DNA of 64,000 nucleotides from an uncultured Roseobacter sp. (GCF_947499265.1 NZ_CANMNK010000003.1:62001-126000); one strand, 5' to 3'. Positions 47,090 to 56,220 are shown, counted from the first letter of the stretch. The notes: generated by a model not told the origin, from the sequence alone. Program-made: numbers and translations.

Positions 47090-49418
47090 CTTGTCTTTCG
47101 TTCAGCGATTTTGGCGTCAGAGCCGGAAGAGAGAAAATGAAGCGCGCGCGCCCCTGCGCATCGGGCTGATACCACAGCTTGCCACCATGCGAGTCAACGA
47201 TGGTGCGGCAGATCGATAGGCCCAACCCCATCCCGTCTTCCTTGGTTGTTTCAAACTGTTCAAACAAATTCGCACCTTCATCGAAACCCGGACCGGAATC
47301 CGTAATTGAAATCAAAACACCGAAGTCCGTCGTTTCAGCCTTCAATTCGACCGTTCGGACAGTATCGTCGCTCTCTGCAATGGCCTCTATCGCATTTCGC
47401 AAAAGGTTGACCAGCACTTGCGCAATCTGAACGCGTGACCCGTAAACGGGCTCCAACTCCCGCGCCGAGATGTCGATCTTGATCCCGTTATCCTTGGCCT
47501 CAGAACGCACCAGATGCAGGGTTTGTTCCAAAAGCTCTTCAAAATCGAATTCCGCCTTTTCGATCCCGTCTTTTTTGACGAAGCCACGCAAGGCCTTGAT
47601 GATATCGCCCGCGCGATGTGCCTGGCGATCAGTCTCCTGCAAGATGGTCTTCAACTCGTCAGTTTTGCCGGCATTTTCCTCAAGCGCGAATAGAGCGGTA
47701 TCCATGTTTTGCGTGATAGCCAGAAGCGGCTGGTTCAGCTCATGTGCCAGACTGGTGGCCATCTGTCCCATGACATTGACGCGCGAGGAATGTGACAAAT
47801 CCCAGCTCAATTGCTGAATTTTCAGGTCCGCAGCCTTACGCGCCGTGATATCATCCACGGTGACGACAGCGTGCAAGGGCGTACCGCTATCGTCACGAAT
47901 GACAATGACATTCTCGCTGACCCAGATGATGCCGCCATCTTTGCGCAGCAGCCGCTTTTCATGCAGGTAGCCGGATCGCTCGTGCCCACCGTCTTCAAAG
48001 AAAAACGCAGACACGGGATCGTCGGGGTGCGAAATATCATGCGCTGTGAGGTCCAGAATCTCGGTCTCGCTATATCCGAGCATGCTGGCAAACTTTGAAT
48101 TCACCCGGATGAATTTGCCCGTCCCCGCTTGAATTTGCGCCATGCCACGGGAGGCGAGATCAAAAGTCCGACCGAATTCCGCTTCTGACATCTTCCGCTC
48201 GGCAATGGCGCGCACAAGGGTTTCGTTTGCGCGCTCCAACTCCCGGTAGGTTTTGGGCAGCGGTTCGGTTGAGGAGACTTCACCCTGCGAAACAAGCGAG
48301 GCACGGACAGCGAAGGCCCGAACAGGCTTGTGAATGTAGTTGGCGAGCACCAGGCCAAAAACACCGGTCATCAAAGCGATAAAGGCCGCGATCCAGACAT
48401 TTTGGGTTCTGTTGGCCTTGATTTCGCCGGTAAAATCGCTTTCTGGCGCATACACAGCGATTGTCCAGGGCAGCGCCTCGCTGATCGCCGGCATGACGGT
48501 CGACACAAATGTTGACCCGTTATAGTCGAAACGCGACGAGATTTCAGCGTCTACCGAGATCACCTCGTTTGCCGCCAGACCACCGAAGGCTGCACGCGCG
48601 ACCGGATCACCGATTTCTCCGATATTCACAAAGCTAAAGGTGTTATCCGCATTCCTTTTTCGGATCAGATCCTGATCGGGGTGCGCGATAACATCCCCAT
48701 TCTCGTTCAGAATCAGGGCTTTACCGCTTTCACCGATGTTCAATCGGGACAAAAACTCTGAGATCGCTTGAATACCGATATCGACGCCGACAACGCCCTT
48801 GATCTCTCCTAATTCGTCGAAAACAGGGGAGGCTGCGGTGATGCCCGGCTGCTGCGAGGTAAAAAATATGTAAGGGTCCGTCCAGATGCTTTGTTTCTTC
48901 GCGCGCGCGTCGATGTACCAAAGGCGGGTGCGCGGGTCATATGTGTCCGTCGGGTCATCCCGTTCTTCGACAACCGCATAGCTGTTTTCGCGCCAGATCA
49001 GATTTGTGCTGCGGGTCCCACCGTCATAAGAGATGAATTTCGAACGAAACGGCCCCGGCCCACCGCTGCGCATGACGTAGACAAAATTTCCCTGTTCATC
49101 GCCGTAGAACACGCCGGAAAACTGCGGGGAAATCTGGAGTTGTTGGAACAGAAGCTTTTCAAGTTGCGCGCGGTCATCGCTGGAAATGACCTGGTTTTCG
49201 GCCAAACGCGTCGCCAGTTCGGCAGCCCCTTTTGCGGGGGTCAGGAAACCCTTGGAATGCTCGATCGTATTGGTGCCGACGTCGCTCAAAAGATCCCGCG
49301 CGTGATCGAGCAAGACGCGTTCCGATGTCAGAAACGACGAGAAAACCACCACGGTAACCGCCAAGAATTGCAGGCCAGCGAGGCACAAGGCCAAGATCAT
49401 TCCGAGTGAAAGTTTCAT
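47073..49418 (-). CDS. Cache-PAS sensor histidine kinase
   Basis: The 781-residue membrane kinase has TM1 (about 7-29), a double-Cache periplasmic sensor (about 38-330, with WYIDARAKKQSIWTDPYIF then VGVDIGIQAIS), TM2 (about 342-360), a PAS domain (about 415-525), a HisKA dimerisation helix with phospho-acceptor His559 in LAHELNQPL, and a HATPase domain (DSGPGF, GMGLGLSICR). This is the DctB/FixL-like class. Double-Cache sensors often bind carboxylates, amines or amino acids; the ligand here is unknown. It is upstream of and overlaps the FixJ-type regulator gene. Confidence 0.93.
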   Translation of the reverse strand: MKLSLGMILALCLAGLQFLAVTVVVFSSFLTSERVLLDHARDLLSDVGTNTIEHSKGFLTPAKGAAELATRLAENQVISSDDRAQLEKLLFQQLQISPQFSGVFYGDEQGNFVYVMRSGGPGPFRSKFISYDGGTRSTNLIWRENSYAVVEERDDPTDTYDPRTRLWYIDARAKKQSIWTDPYIFFTSQQPGITAASPVFDELGEIKGVVGVDIGIQAISEFLSRLNIGESGKALILNENGDVIAHPDQDLIRKRNADNTFSFVNIGEIGDPVARAAFGGLAANEVISVDAEISSRFDYNGSTFVSTVMPAISEALPWTIAVYAPESDFTGEIKANRTQNVWIAAFIALMTGVFGLVLANYIHKPVRAFAVRASLVSQGEVSSTEPLPKTYRELERANETLVRAIAERKMSEAEFGRTFDLASRGMAQIQAGTGKFIRVNSKFASMLGYSETEILDLTAHDISHPDDPVSAFFFEDGGHERSGYLHEKRLLRKDGGIIWVSENVIVIRDDSGTPLHAVVTVDDITARKAADLKIQQLSWDLSHSSRVNVMGQMATSLAHELNQPLLAITQNMDTALFALEENAGKTDELKTILQETDRQAHRAGDIIKALRGFVKKDGIEKAEFDFEELLEQTLHLVRSEAKDNGIKIDISARELEPVYGSRVQIAQVLVNLLRNAIEAIAESDDTVRTVELKAETTDFGVLISITDSGPGFDEGANLFEQFETTKEDGMGLGLSICRTIVDSHGGKLWYQPDAQGRARFIFSLPALTPKSLNERQDAVRV

Positions 49419-49567
49419 GGTCGGAGTGCTCTTGCTGGAATGGCAGACGTGGCGGCGCGGGTTACGATCAATCGCTGCGCCTCACAACGTTGCCGCTTGG
49501 GCGCATTGCGATAGCGAATGCGCATCATGGCGCACACCGTTTCAAATCGAGCTTTCACTGTACCTCA

Positions 49568-50026
49568 TCAATTTCGCTCCAGCTCTTTCGATGGTTCCGG
49601 CGGCGTCGTGACACGACGAAGCATCTGTCGGGCGGTGTTTCGCAGTTGCTCAATGTCATCATCTTCCCAACGTCGCCTCTTTGTATCGACGGTACAGAGA
49701 ACTCCCTGAAAGCCGCCTTGCTCACAATAAATTGGTGTGCCCGCAAAGGCACGAATGCGATGGCCAGACAAAATGTCCTGTCGGCGGATCAAAGGATGGG
49801 CGTAGATGTCGTCAATGAAAAGCACTTTTTGCAAAACAGCAACGTGATCGGCCAAGTGCCGCGCTTGAAGCACCTCCGCCTGATCATGGTCGCGGTACTC
49901 TCGAAGGTCCGCGATCAGCATATCACCCGTCTCGCGGTGTTGCCAGAAAACGTAGGTTGCCAACGTCTTCATGGCGGCAGTGATACGGAGCGCATCTTGC
50001 CGATTCAGGGAGGAAAATTCTGTCAT
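49568..50026 (-). CDS. GAF-domain protein
   Basis: The 152-residue cytoplasmic protein is nearly all one GAF domain: VLQKVLFIDDIYAHPLI, then RAFAGTPIYCEQGGFQGVLCTVDTKRR and a final helix. GAF domains bind small ligands or cofactors; a free one could act as a soluble sensor or adaptor. It lies 149 bp before the kinase gene on the same strand, and its 287-bp upstream gap holds the second FixJ-like site. I recognise no catalytic domain. Confidence 0.8.
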   Translation of the reverse strand: MTEFSSLNRQDALRITAAMKTLATYVFWQHRETGDMLIADLREYRDHDQAEVLQARHLADHVAVLQKVLFIDDIYAHPLIRRQDILSGHRIRAFAGTPIYCEQGGFQGVLCTVDTKRRRWEDDDIEQLRNTARQMLRRVTTPPEPSKELERN

Positions 50027-50196
50027 TCACCAGCGCCCACTGAGAAAAGGTTCTTTGCGAGCACCTTGTTCAAACATTCCAGAAACCTGGAAAACCAAAA
50101 TAACTGACCACATACAGTTCTCGTTACAAGCCTTCTTACTGGCCCGCCACCGATTGGGATTGTGCGATACTTTGTGAAAGGGTGAAATAAGCACAA

Positions 50197-50217
50197 TTAC
50201 CTAGGTAAAATTACTTA
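50197..50217 (-). promoter_or_regulatory. FixJ-like palindromic site, copy 2
   Basis: TTACCTAGGTAA (50197-50208) is followed after 2 bp by the half-site TTACTTA (50211-50217). The first 18 bases equal those of the copy at 46419. A possible leftward -10 (AGTATC on the minus strand, 50171-50166) begins 25 bp beyond it, the same spacing as copy 1. The GAF gene starts about 140 bp beyond that. Confidence 0.55.
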
Positions 50218-50313
50218 ATTTCTTTTGGACAAGCTCAAGCTGAAGGCATGCCAATTTGGTCGGGCGAGTTTATTTGTGCCCGGAATTGCGCGTGAGTGTC
50301 ATTGTGATCTGGC

Positions 50314-51354
50314 CTAAGCCCGCCGGGCAATTTCCTGAGTGCTCTCTGACACCTCAGAACCGGCATCAACCGACCGAAGACTACCAACATAGAACGTGTG
50401 ACGGCTGCGCCCTCTATTTTTCGATTCGTACAGGGCAATATCCGCGTCCGCCAATAATTGGTCGGCGTCCGGCACCTCGTATTGACACGAGAGCGCCGTC
50501 CCGGCACTCGCGGAAATCTCACACAATTCCCCGGCATAGAGAATGGGTTCGCGCAGCTTCGAGATGATCCGCATCGCGATTTTGTCGATTTTGCTGGTAT
50601 CCTCAAAGTCACGCAGCAAAATTACGAATTCATCGCCGCCAACCCGCGCGACGGTATCGCTGCGCCGCGCCTCTTTGAGCATAATCGATGAAACTTCCTG
50701 AAGAACATGGTCCCCCGCGGCATGGCCCATGGTGTCATTGACCGCCTTGAAGAAGTCCAGATCGATGTGCATCAGCGCAAAGTGCTCACCGCTTTCGATC
50801 AGTTCTGTCAGAACCTGATCCATCCCGCGGCGGTTCTTCAACCCGGTGAGCGTATCGGTGAGTGCCTGTTCCTCGGCAGCAATGCGCGCGCCTTGCAAGC
50901 GTTGATTGAGCTGGCGCGACGCCTCCATCGCGGCGGATTTCGCCTCAACCAGATACAACATTTCTATGGTCAGATCGGTTGGTGCAAAATCAGCGGCGGT
51001 CAGCTTGTAGTCCTGCACGGCCTCCACAACAGAAATGCCAAAAGAGAGGTTGATCACCATCTGACCAACCTCCGGTCCTTCCATCAAAACGCCTTTCAAC
51101 TCCCGGTGCGGAGGATCACGAAACTGCAAGTGCAGCTTCGTCCCGGCCTTTTCGAGGAGCGCGTCAATGGATTTGATTTCTTGCGGTCTCTTGATCTCAA
51201 AGATATCGAGAAAAGATTTCCCCACAAGGGAGTGATCTGGAAACAGTTTCTGTGTCGTTGGCCCTGCAGAGCTGATGTCCCCATGACGGTTCAGAATGAC
51301 GTGCATCGGGCACATGACATTCAGCATCTTGTAATACTTGGTTCCACCGCTCAT
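50314..51354 (-). CDS. H-NOX-associated diguanylate cyclase
   Basis: The 346-residue protein has an N-terminal haem-NO-binding-associated region (about 1-135, with CPMHVILNRHGDISSAGPT and KSFLDIFEIKRP), a short coiled coil (about 136-165) and a GGDEF domain with intact GGDEF at 239-243 and an inhibitory RxxD site at 230-233. It makes cyclic di-GMP. It starts with an ATGA overlap with the H-NOX gene stop, so NO bound by the H-NOX protein probably controls its activity. No EAL domain is present. Confidence 0.92.
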   Translation of the reverse strand: MSGGTKYYKMLNVMCPMHVILNRHGDISSAGPTTQKLFPDHSLVGKSFLDIFEIKRPQEIKSIDALLEKAGTKLHLQFRDPPHRELKGVLMEGPEVGQMVINLSFGISVVEAVQDYKLTAADFAPTDLTIEMLYLVEAKSAAMEASRQLNQRLQGARIAAEEQALTDTLTGLKNRRGMDQVLTELIESGEHFALMHIDLDFFKAVNDTMGHAAGDHVLQEVSSIMLKEARRSDTVARVGGDEFVILLRDFEDTSKIDKIAMRIISKLREPILYAGELCEISASAGTALSCQYEVPDADQLLADADIALYESKNRGRSRHTFYVGSLRSVDAGSEVSESTQEIARRA

Positions 51355-51938
51355 TGGACACCCGCCCCCAAATCGAACCCGCGGCCTTCGGCAAAATCTG
51401 CTTCCAGCAGTGCAATCGCGACGGTCTCCGTCCCATCCTCGACCCCCTGATGTTCCAGGAACACCAGCGCGCCGTAGTCATCCGCCATTGCGCGCAAAAC
51501 ACCTGTAAACAGATGCCCGCATCCCGGCACCTTTCCCTCACAGGCCAAGCTATATTGCTGCGTGTTATGTTCTCGAAGTTCGATCCGGGGCAATTCCAGA
51601 TCTGCAACTGCCAGCCGCGCGCGATCCGGCAGATCATCCAGTGAATGCAGGAAATCGACAAAATCCACACCGCCAAAACGTAACAATCGCCGCAAAGATT
51701 CCAGATTGGGGTGCGACACCAGATAGGTGCCAATGTCTTCCATCAACTCATCATATGGCCGGTCGAGTACATCGCTTACCGCCGCAAGCACGCGCGGCGT
51801 CAAGACGTCATCATAGATCCACATGGCTTCGAATTCGGTGAACCCGAGGTTCGCCCGTTTCGCAGACGCATTCCAAGCTGCCGCACCGTATCTATCGACG
51901 ACAAAGCTCTGAATTGCTCGATTGATCAAACCATGCAT
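51351..51938 (-). CDS. H-NOX family haem/NO-binding protein with atypical propionate motif
   Basis: The 195-residue protein begins MHGLINRAIQSFVVDRYG and has the H-NOX layout. The likely haem ligand is His98 in FVDFLHSLDDL, and Pro117 in ELPRIEL matches the haem-bending proline. The canonical Y-x-S-x-R haem-propionate motif is not evident: C133, G135 and V137 occupy its likely place, before GHLFTGVLRAMADDYG. H-NOX proteins sense NO or O2. Translational overlap with the diguanylate cyclase supports a shared sensory role. Confidence 0.88.
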   Translation of the reverse strand: MHGLINRAIQSFVVDRYGAAAWNASAKRANLGFTEFEAMWIYDDVLTPRVLAAVSDVLDRPYDELMEDIGTYLVSHPNLESLRRLLRFGGVDFVDFLHSLDDLPDRARLAVADLELPRIELREHNTQQYSLACEGKVPGCGHLFTGVLRAMADDYGALVFLEHQGVEDGTETVAIALLEADFAEGRGFDLGAGVQ

Positions 51939-52035
51939 GATTACCTACTCCAACACGAGTAGGACCATGCGACAGACCTGTTAAGAAAGGCCCAATACAT
52001 TCAATTGTAACGATTAAATTTGGTCGAATCTGCGG

Positions 52036-53598
52036 TTAGAAGTCCGTCGGCGCCCCACCTTCGGACTTCCTGCGTGCCACGAAATCCGCCAGTTCTTCGC
52101 GGATGGCTTCGTCCATCTTCGGCGCTTCGAAACTGCCGATGATTTCCTTATACATCAAGTGCGCGCGCTCCGGTGTCCAGACGGCGCCCGCAACCTCCCA
52201 GCCTTCATAATTTTTCCAATCGCTCAGGAACGGCTGGTAAAAGGCCGTGGTGTAGCGATCCTGGGTGTGTTGAATGCCAAAGAAATGCCCGGCATTGCCG
52301 ACGGATTTAATCGCATCCAACGCAATTTCATCAGGGCCTGTCGCAATCACGCTTGGGTCCATATATCTTTGAATTTGCTGTAGTATTTCGCAATCCATGA
52401 TGAATTTCTCGGGGCTTGCAATCAACCCGCCCTCAAGCCAGCCCGCCGCGTGATAGACCATGTTGGTACCCGATTGCACGGCTGCCCAGAGGCTGTTGGA
52501 GGTCTCCCACATCGCCTGCCCGTCGGGCACGTTGGCAGCGCAGACGCCGCTGGACCGCATCGGCAACCCGTAAAAGCGGCACAGTTGGCCCGTCATTTGC
52601 GTCGCCCGCATGTATTCGGGAGTGCCAAACGCAGGTGCGCCGGACTTCATGTCGACATTGGACGTGAACGTGCCGATCGCCACCGGACAACCCGGGTTGA
52701 CGATCTGCGCCAATACCACAGCGCAAAGCGCCTCGGCCAGCGATTGCGCCACTGCACCTGCCATGGTGACCGGCGCCATCGCACCCGCAAGCGTAAAGGG
52801 TGTCACAACCAACCCCTGTCCACGCCGCGCCATGCGCATCCAGCCGTCGAGCATGGGAATGTCGTGTTTGAGCGGTGAGGTGGAGTTAATATTCGTGTAC
52901 ATTCTGGGGCTTGCGTCGAATTCCTCATGTGAAAGCCCCTGTGAAATGCGCACCATTTCCATCACGTCTTCGACGCGCTCCTTGCCCAGCGAATAGGCGT
53001 GCATGACCTTATCCGTGAGCGTCAGTTTGTCGTAGAGCACATCGAGGTGCCGGACCGACGCGTGCAGGTCCACAGGCTCCACCGGGTACCCGCCAGCAAA
53101 GTGGATGCAGTTGAAATACTGCGTCAGTTTCAGCAGGTTCCGACACATCTCCCGCGTGCCCGGCACCTTGGTGCCTCGCTCCATATCCCAATAATTGGGC
53201 GGCGATGACACATTCCCGAACAAGAGATTCTTGCCCCCAACCGTCAGCTTTCGATCCGGGTTGCGCGGGGTCAACGTGAATTCAGACGGCGCATGCGCGA
53301 TCCATTCCATTACGAATTCCCGGCCCATCCGCACGTTTTCGCCAGACACGGTGCACCCGGCCTTGCGCAGGATCTCCAGCGCCTCATGGTTCAGAAATTC
53401 GACACCGATTTCTTCCAGAATGCGCATCGCCCCGTCATGGATCGCCGCGACCCCTTCAGGCGACAGCGGCTCGGTCGGTTGATCGATGTTGACAGGCGGA
53501 TTCCATGGCATCTGCTCGATGACTGCCGTGCCACGCCGCGTGGCAGCGCCCGCGCGTCCGCCCCCCCGTGTCCTGCGCTTGCTCTTCACATCGGCCAT
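52036..53598 (-). CDS. Trimethylamine methyltransferase MttB-family protein (non-pyrrolysine)
   Basis: The 520-residue protein fits the MttB superfamily (COG5598). It has the N-terminal IHDGAMRILEEIGVEFLN, a TIM-barrel core, and blocks such as TNINSTSPLKHDIPML and FGTPEYMRATQMTGQL. There is no in-frame amber codon, so it belongs to the non-pyrrolysine group, which demethylates quaternary amines such as glycine betaine. No corrinoid protein or reductive activase is encoded nearby. The start at 53598 follows an AAGGG site; a very basic N-terminal tail of about 30 residues is unusual. Confidence 0.85.
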   Translation of the reverse strand: MADVKSKRRTRGGGRAGAATRRGTAVIEQMPWNPPVNIDQPTEPLSPEGVAAIHDGAMRILEEIGVEFLNHEALEILRKAGCTVSGENVRMGREFVMEWIAHAPSEFTLTPRNPDRKLTVGGKNLLFGNVSSPPNYWDMERGTKVPGTREMCRNLLKLTQYFNCIHFAGGYPVEPVDLHASVRHLDVLYDKLTLTDKVMHAYSLGKERVEDVMEMVRISQGLSHEEFDASPRMYTNINSTSPLKHDIPMLDGWMRMARRGQGLVVTPFTLAGAMAPVTMAGAVAQSLAEALCAVVLAQIVNPGCPVAIGTFTSNVDMKSGAPAFGTPEYMRATQMTGQLCRFYGLPMRSSGVCAANVPDGQAMWETSNSLWAAVQSGTNMVYHAAGWLEGGLIASPEKFIMDCEILQQIQRYMDPSVIATGPDEIALDAIKSVGNAGHFFGIQHTQDRYTTAFYQPFLSDWKNYEGWEVAGAVWTPERAHLMYKEIIGSFEAPKMDEAIREELADFVARRKSEGGAPTDF

Positions 53599-53722
53599 CG
53601 ATCTGCCCTTTCTGCACATCCCATCGTCTATAAAGGGCAGAGCAAAAAGGGGGTGGCCGTCTCATTCGCGACGCAATCAGTCGTTTTTACACGTCAGGCC
53701 CCGGGGAACATACGCGCGCGTT

Positions 53723-54421
53723 TCAGGTGTCTTGTGCTGCAATCCAGCCCGGCAAGTGACCAATGTTTTCAAAGACCGCGTCCGCAAGTGGTTCCAGAAC
53801 ATCCCGCTCCGCGAGACCGGTCAGCACGCCGACACAGCGCATACCGGCCGCGCGTCCGGCAATCAGGTCATGGTTGCTGTCGCCCACCATCACAATTGTC
53901 TCAGGGGCTGTGCCAATGACACGGGCGAAGGCCAGCAGTTGACCGGTGTCGGGCTTGGCCCCGTGCCCACTGTCGAAACCGGCAATAAAGTCAAATTTAT
54001 CAAGAACCTGCGCTGAGGAGAGATGCGCGCGTGCCGGGGCCTCGGCATCGTTGGTGGCCACGCCCAGACGTAACCCCCGGTGCTGCAAATCTGAGAGGAA
54101 TGGGATCAACGGCACCGCCTCGGCCTGCGGCGCATTCGCGGCTTCGGAGTTCAACAGATCGATGGTTGCTTCAAAGGAATATCCCGGAAGATGGGGCATC
54201 AGGGCGCTGGCCACATCCCCAGGCGTTCCCGCGATGGCCACGCTGTCCTTGGCAAACCGGCGCGCATGGTAGTCGAAACCGATCTGCGCCCCGAGATGAG
54301 CAGCCCCAGCACGGTCTTTGGCAAGGCGCTCCAGGAAACTCGCAGCCCAGGCTTCCCAGGTCGTGGCAAAGTCGAAAAGCGTGCCGTCCTTGTCGAAAAG
54401 AACCCCTTTGATCATGCTCAT
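53723..54421 (-). CDS. HAD-superfamily hydrolase (phosphoglycolate phosphatase-like)
   Basis: The 232-residue protein has the HAD motifs: nucleophile DKDGTLFDFATTW near the start, LGVATNDAEAPA (motif II), GFDSGHGAKPDTGQL (motif III) and MVGDSNHDLIAGRAAG (motif IV). It resembles Gph-type phosphatases; the substrate is not fixed by sequence. The ATG at 54421 overlaps the DUF3572 stop (ATGA). Confidence 0.88.
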   Translation of the reverse strand: MSMIKGVLFDKDGTLFDFATTWEAWAASFLERLAKDRAGAAHLGAQIGFDYHARRFAKDSVAIAGTPGDVASALMPHLPGYSFEATIDLLNSEAANAPQAEAVPLIPFLSDLQHRGLRLGVATNDAEAPARAHLSSAQVLDKFDFIAGFDSGHGAKPDTGQLLAFARVIGTAPETIVMVGDSNHDLIAGRAAGMRCVGVLTGLAERDVLEPLADAVFENIGHLPGWIAAQDT

Positions 54422-54699
54422 GTCCAATTCACCTGTTCGCCGCCGGGCAGTGCCTGTCGCGCCTGAAAAACCGTGTCATATCCCGCGCCAATCGTATCGC
54501 AGGCCTGCACAACCCAGGCGTCATCCATGAGGATAAAATCGAGCACGGACCCCAGAAAGACCGGGTCCGACGCCCCTGCCCGTAGATCCGTCTCCGATGC
54601 GCCCGTCGCACCCAGAAAAACGGGTAACAGCTCTTTGTTTCCCGCCAGCCAGCCCAATATCTTGAGCGCCAGCACCTCGGCGGATTCCCGCGTGATCAT
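54418..54699 (-). CDS. DUF3572 family protein
   Basis: The 93-residue helical protein fits DUF3572, an alphaproteobacterial family: SAEVLALKILGWLAGNKELLPVFLGATG, then LGSVLDFILMDDAWVVQAC. Function unknown. It overlaps the HAD gene by 4 bp and is divergent from pleD. Confidence 0.85.
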   Translation of the reverse strand: MITRESAEVLALKILGWLAGNKELLPVFLGATGASETDLRAGASDPVFLGSVLDFILMDDAWVVQACDTIGAGYDTVFQARQALPGGEQVNWT

Positions 54700-54801
54700 G
54701 ATTGCCTGCCTGCAATTTGCCTTAAATTCGAAACCCTTTGTTAACCAAATTCAGCGCAATGTCGATCAGCGGTTCATCACCCCAGAAAGGACGCAAAAAG
54801 C

Positions 54802-56205
54802 GTGCAGGGCAAAATACTGATAGTGGATGCGATCTCGACAAATCGCATCGTCCTCAAGGTCAAACTCGCCTCTGCGTTCTACGAGGTGGTTCAGGCCGCG
54901 ACCGCCGATGAGGCCTGTGTTGCCGCCCTCAGACATGACCCCGACCTGATCATTTCCGCGATGGCCTTGCCGGACTGTGACGCTGCTGAGCTGTGTCGTC
55001 GTTTGAAACGCAGCCCGCAAACCCGCGCCATTCCGATGATGGTGGTGGGATGTCGACCGAACGCAGACACAAGGCTCAAAGCGCTCGAAGCGGGCGTGCA
55101 GGATGTCATGCTGAAACCCATTGATGACACGCTTTTGCTGGCGCGGGTGCGCAGCCTGATCCGCGCGCATAACACGGCGGCAGAATGGCAAATGCGCGAT
55201 GACACCTCCCGCGCCCTGGGGTTCGCGGAAGAAACCATGGATTTCGGGCCTGCCGGGCGCGCGGTGCTCGTCGGCGCCGATGCGCATGTCTCGCACAACT
55301 GGATCAACGTATTGCGCCAGCAATTGCGCACGAACCTCAATTATGCCGCTCCTGAAACCGCCCTGCGGGACTTGTCGCCGGACAAAGTCCCGGATGTCTT
55401 CATCCTGACCCTGGCTGAAAACGACACGTCCAACAGCGATGTGTTGCGCCTGCTGGCGGCGATCCGGGCAACAGCCATCACCCGGCACGCAGGGATTCTC
55501 GTGATGCAATCCCGCCCCGACCCAGGGCTGGGCGCCTATGCGCTCGATCTTGGCGCCGACGACCTGATGACCGATGGGTTTGAGCCTGCGGAACTGACAT
55601 TGCGGGTCAAGGCCATGATGCGCCGCAAACGCATTGCCGATCAGCTGCGCGCCACCGTGCGCACTGGCCTGAAGGCCGCCGTGTCGGACCCGCTCACCGG
55701 ATTGCACAACCGGCGCTATGCGATGCCGCATCTGGCGCGGGTGGCGGAGCATTCCGCCGCAACCGGGCGCAGCTTTGCGGTGATGGTGGCGGATCTGGAC
55801 CATTTCAAACGGATCAACGACGTTTACGGCCATGCCTCGGGCGATGCGGTTCTGGTGGAAACGGCCCGGCGGCTGCGCGACAACCTGCGCGGCGTTGACC
55901 TGATCGCGCGGATCGGGGGGGAAGAATTCCTCATCGTCATGCCGGCGACCCCACTTACCGAAGCCCGTGCCGCGGCAAGCCGCTTGTGTCGCAAGATCGG
56001 CGGGCGCGGGTTCAAGGTTCCGGGATGCAACGAACTCATCAAGGTGACGGTTTCAATTGGTGTCACCATCGGCGGGCTGCGCACCAACCAGCAGCGGCCG
56101 GAACAACAGGATGCAAATGTGCTGCTCGATGCGGCTGACAAGGCGCTCTACGCCGCCAAAATGCAGGGCCGCAATCAGGTGAACCTCAACCGTCCCGCGG
56201 CCTGA
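54802..56205 (+). CDS. pleD: PleD-like diguanylate cyclase with degenerate receivers
   Basis: The 467-residue protein has the PleD layout REC1 (about 1-120), REC2 (about 150-275) and GGDEF (about 292-460). The cyclase is intact, with GGEEF at 372-376 and inhibitory RxxD at 363-366. REC1 has Ala53 in place of the phospho-acceptor Asp (DLIISAMALP), Ala10 in the acid pair and Gly83 for the switch Thr/Ser, though the lysine (MLKP) remains. REC2 has Thr203 at its Asp position. Phosphorylation control as in Caulobacter is therefore unlikely. It starts at GTG 54802. Confidence 0.92.
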   Translation: MQGKILIVDAISTNRIVLKVKLASAFYEVVQAATADEACVAALRHDPDLIISAMALPDCDAAELCRRLKRSPQTRAIPMMVVGCRPNADTRLKALEAGVQDVMLKPIDDTLLLARVRSLIRAHNTAAEWQMRDDTSRALGFAEETMDFGPAGRAVLVGADAHVSHNWINVLRQQLRTNLNYAAPETALRDLSPDKVPDVFILTLAENDTSNSDVLRLLAAIRATAITRHAGILVMQSRPDPGLGAYALDLGADDLMTDGFEPAELTLRVKAMMRRKRIADQLRATVRTGLKAAVSDPLTGLHNRRYAMPHLARVAEHSAATGRSFAVMVADLDHFKRINDVYGHASGDAVLVETARRLRDNLRGVDLIARIGGEEFLIVMPATPLTEARAAASRLCRKIGGRGFKVPGCNELIKVTVSIGVTIGGLRTNQQRPEQQDANVLLDAADKALYAAKMQGRNQVNLNRPAA

Positions 56206-56220
56206 TCTCCTCGCCGATTT

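Noticed and set aside
54722-54747. CtrA-like site before pleD
   Set aside because: Only one TTAACC half-site is present and the second TTAA is 15 bp away instead of 7.
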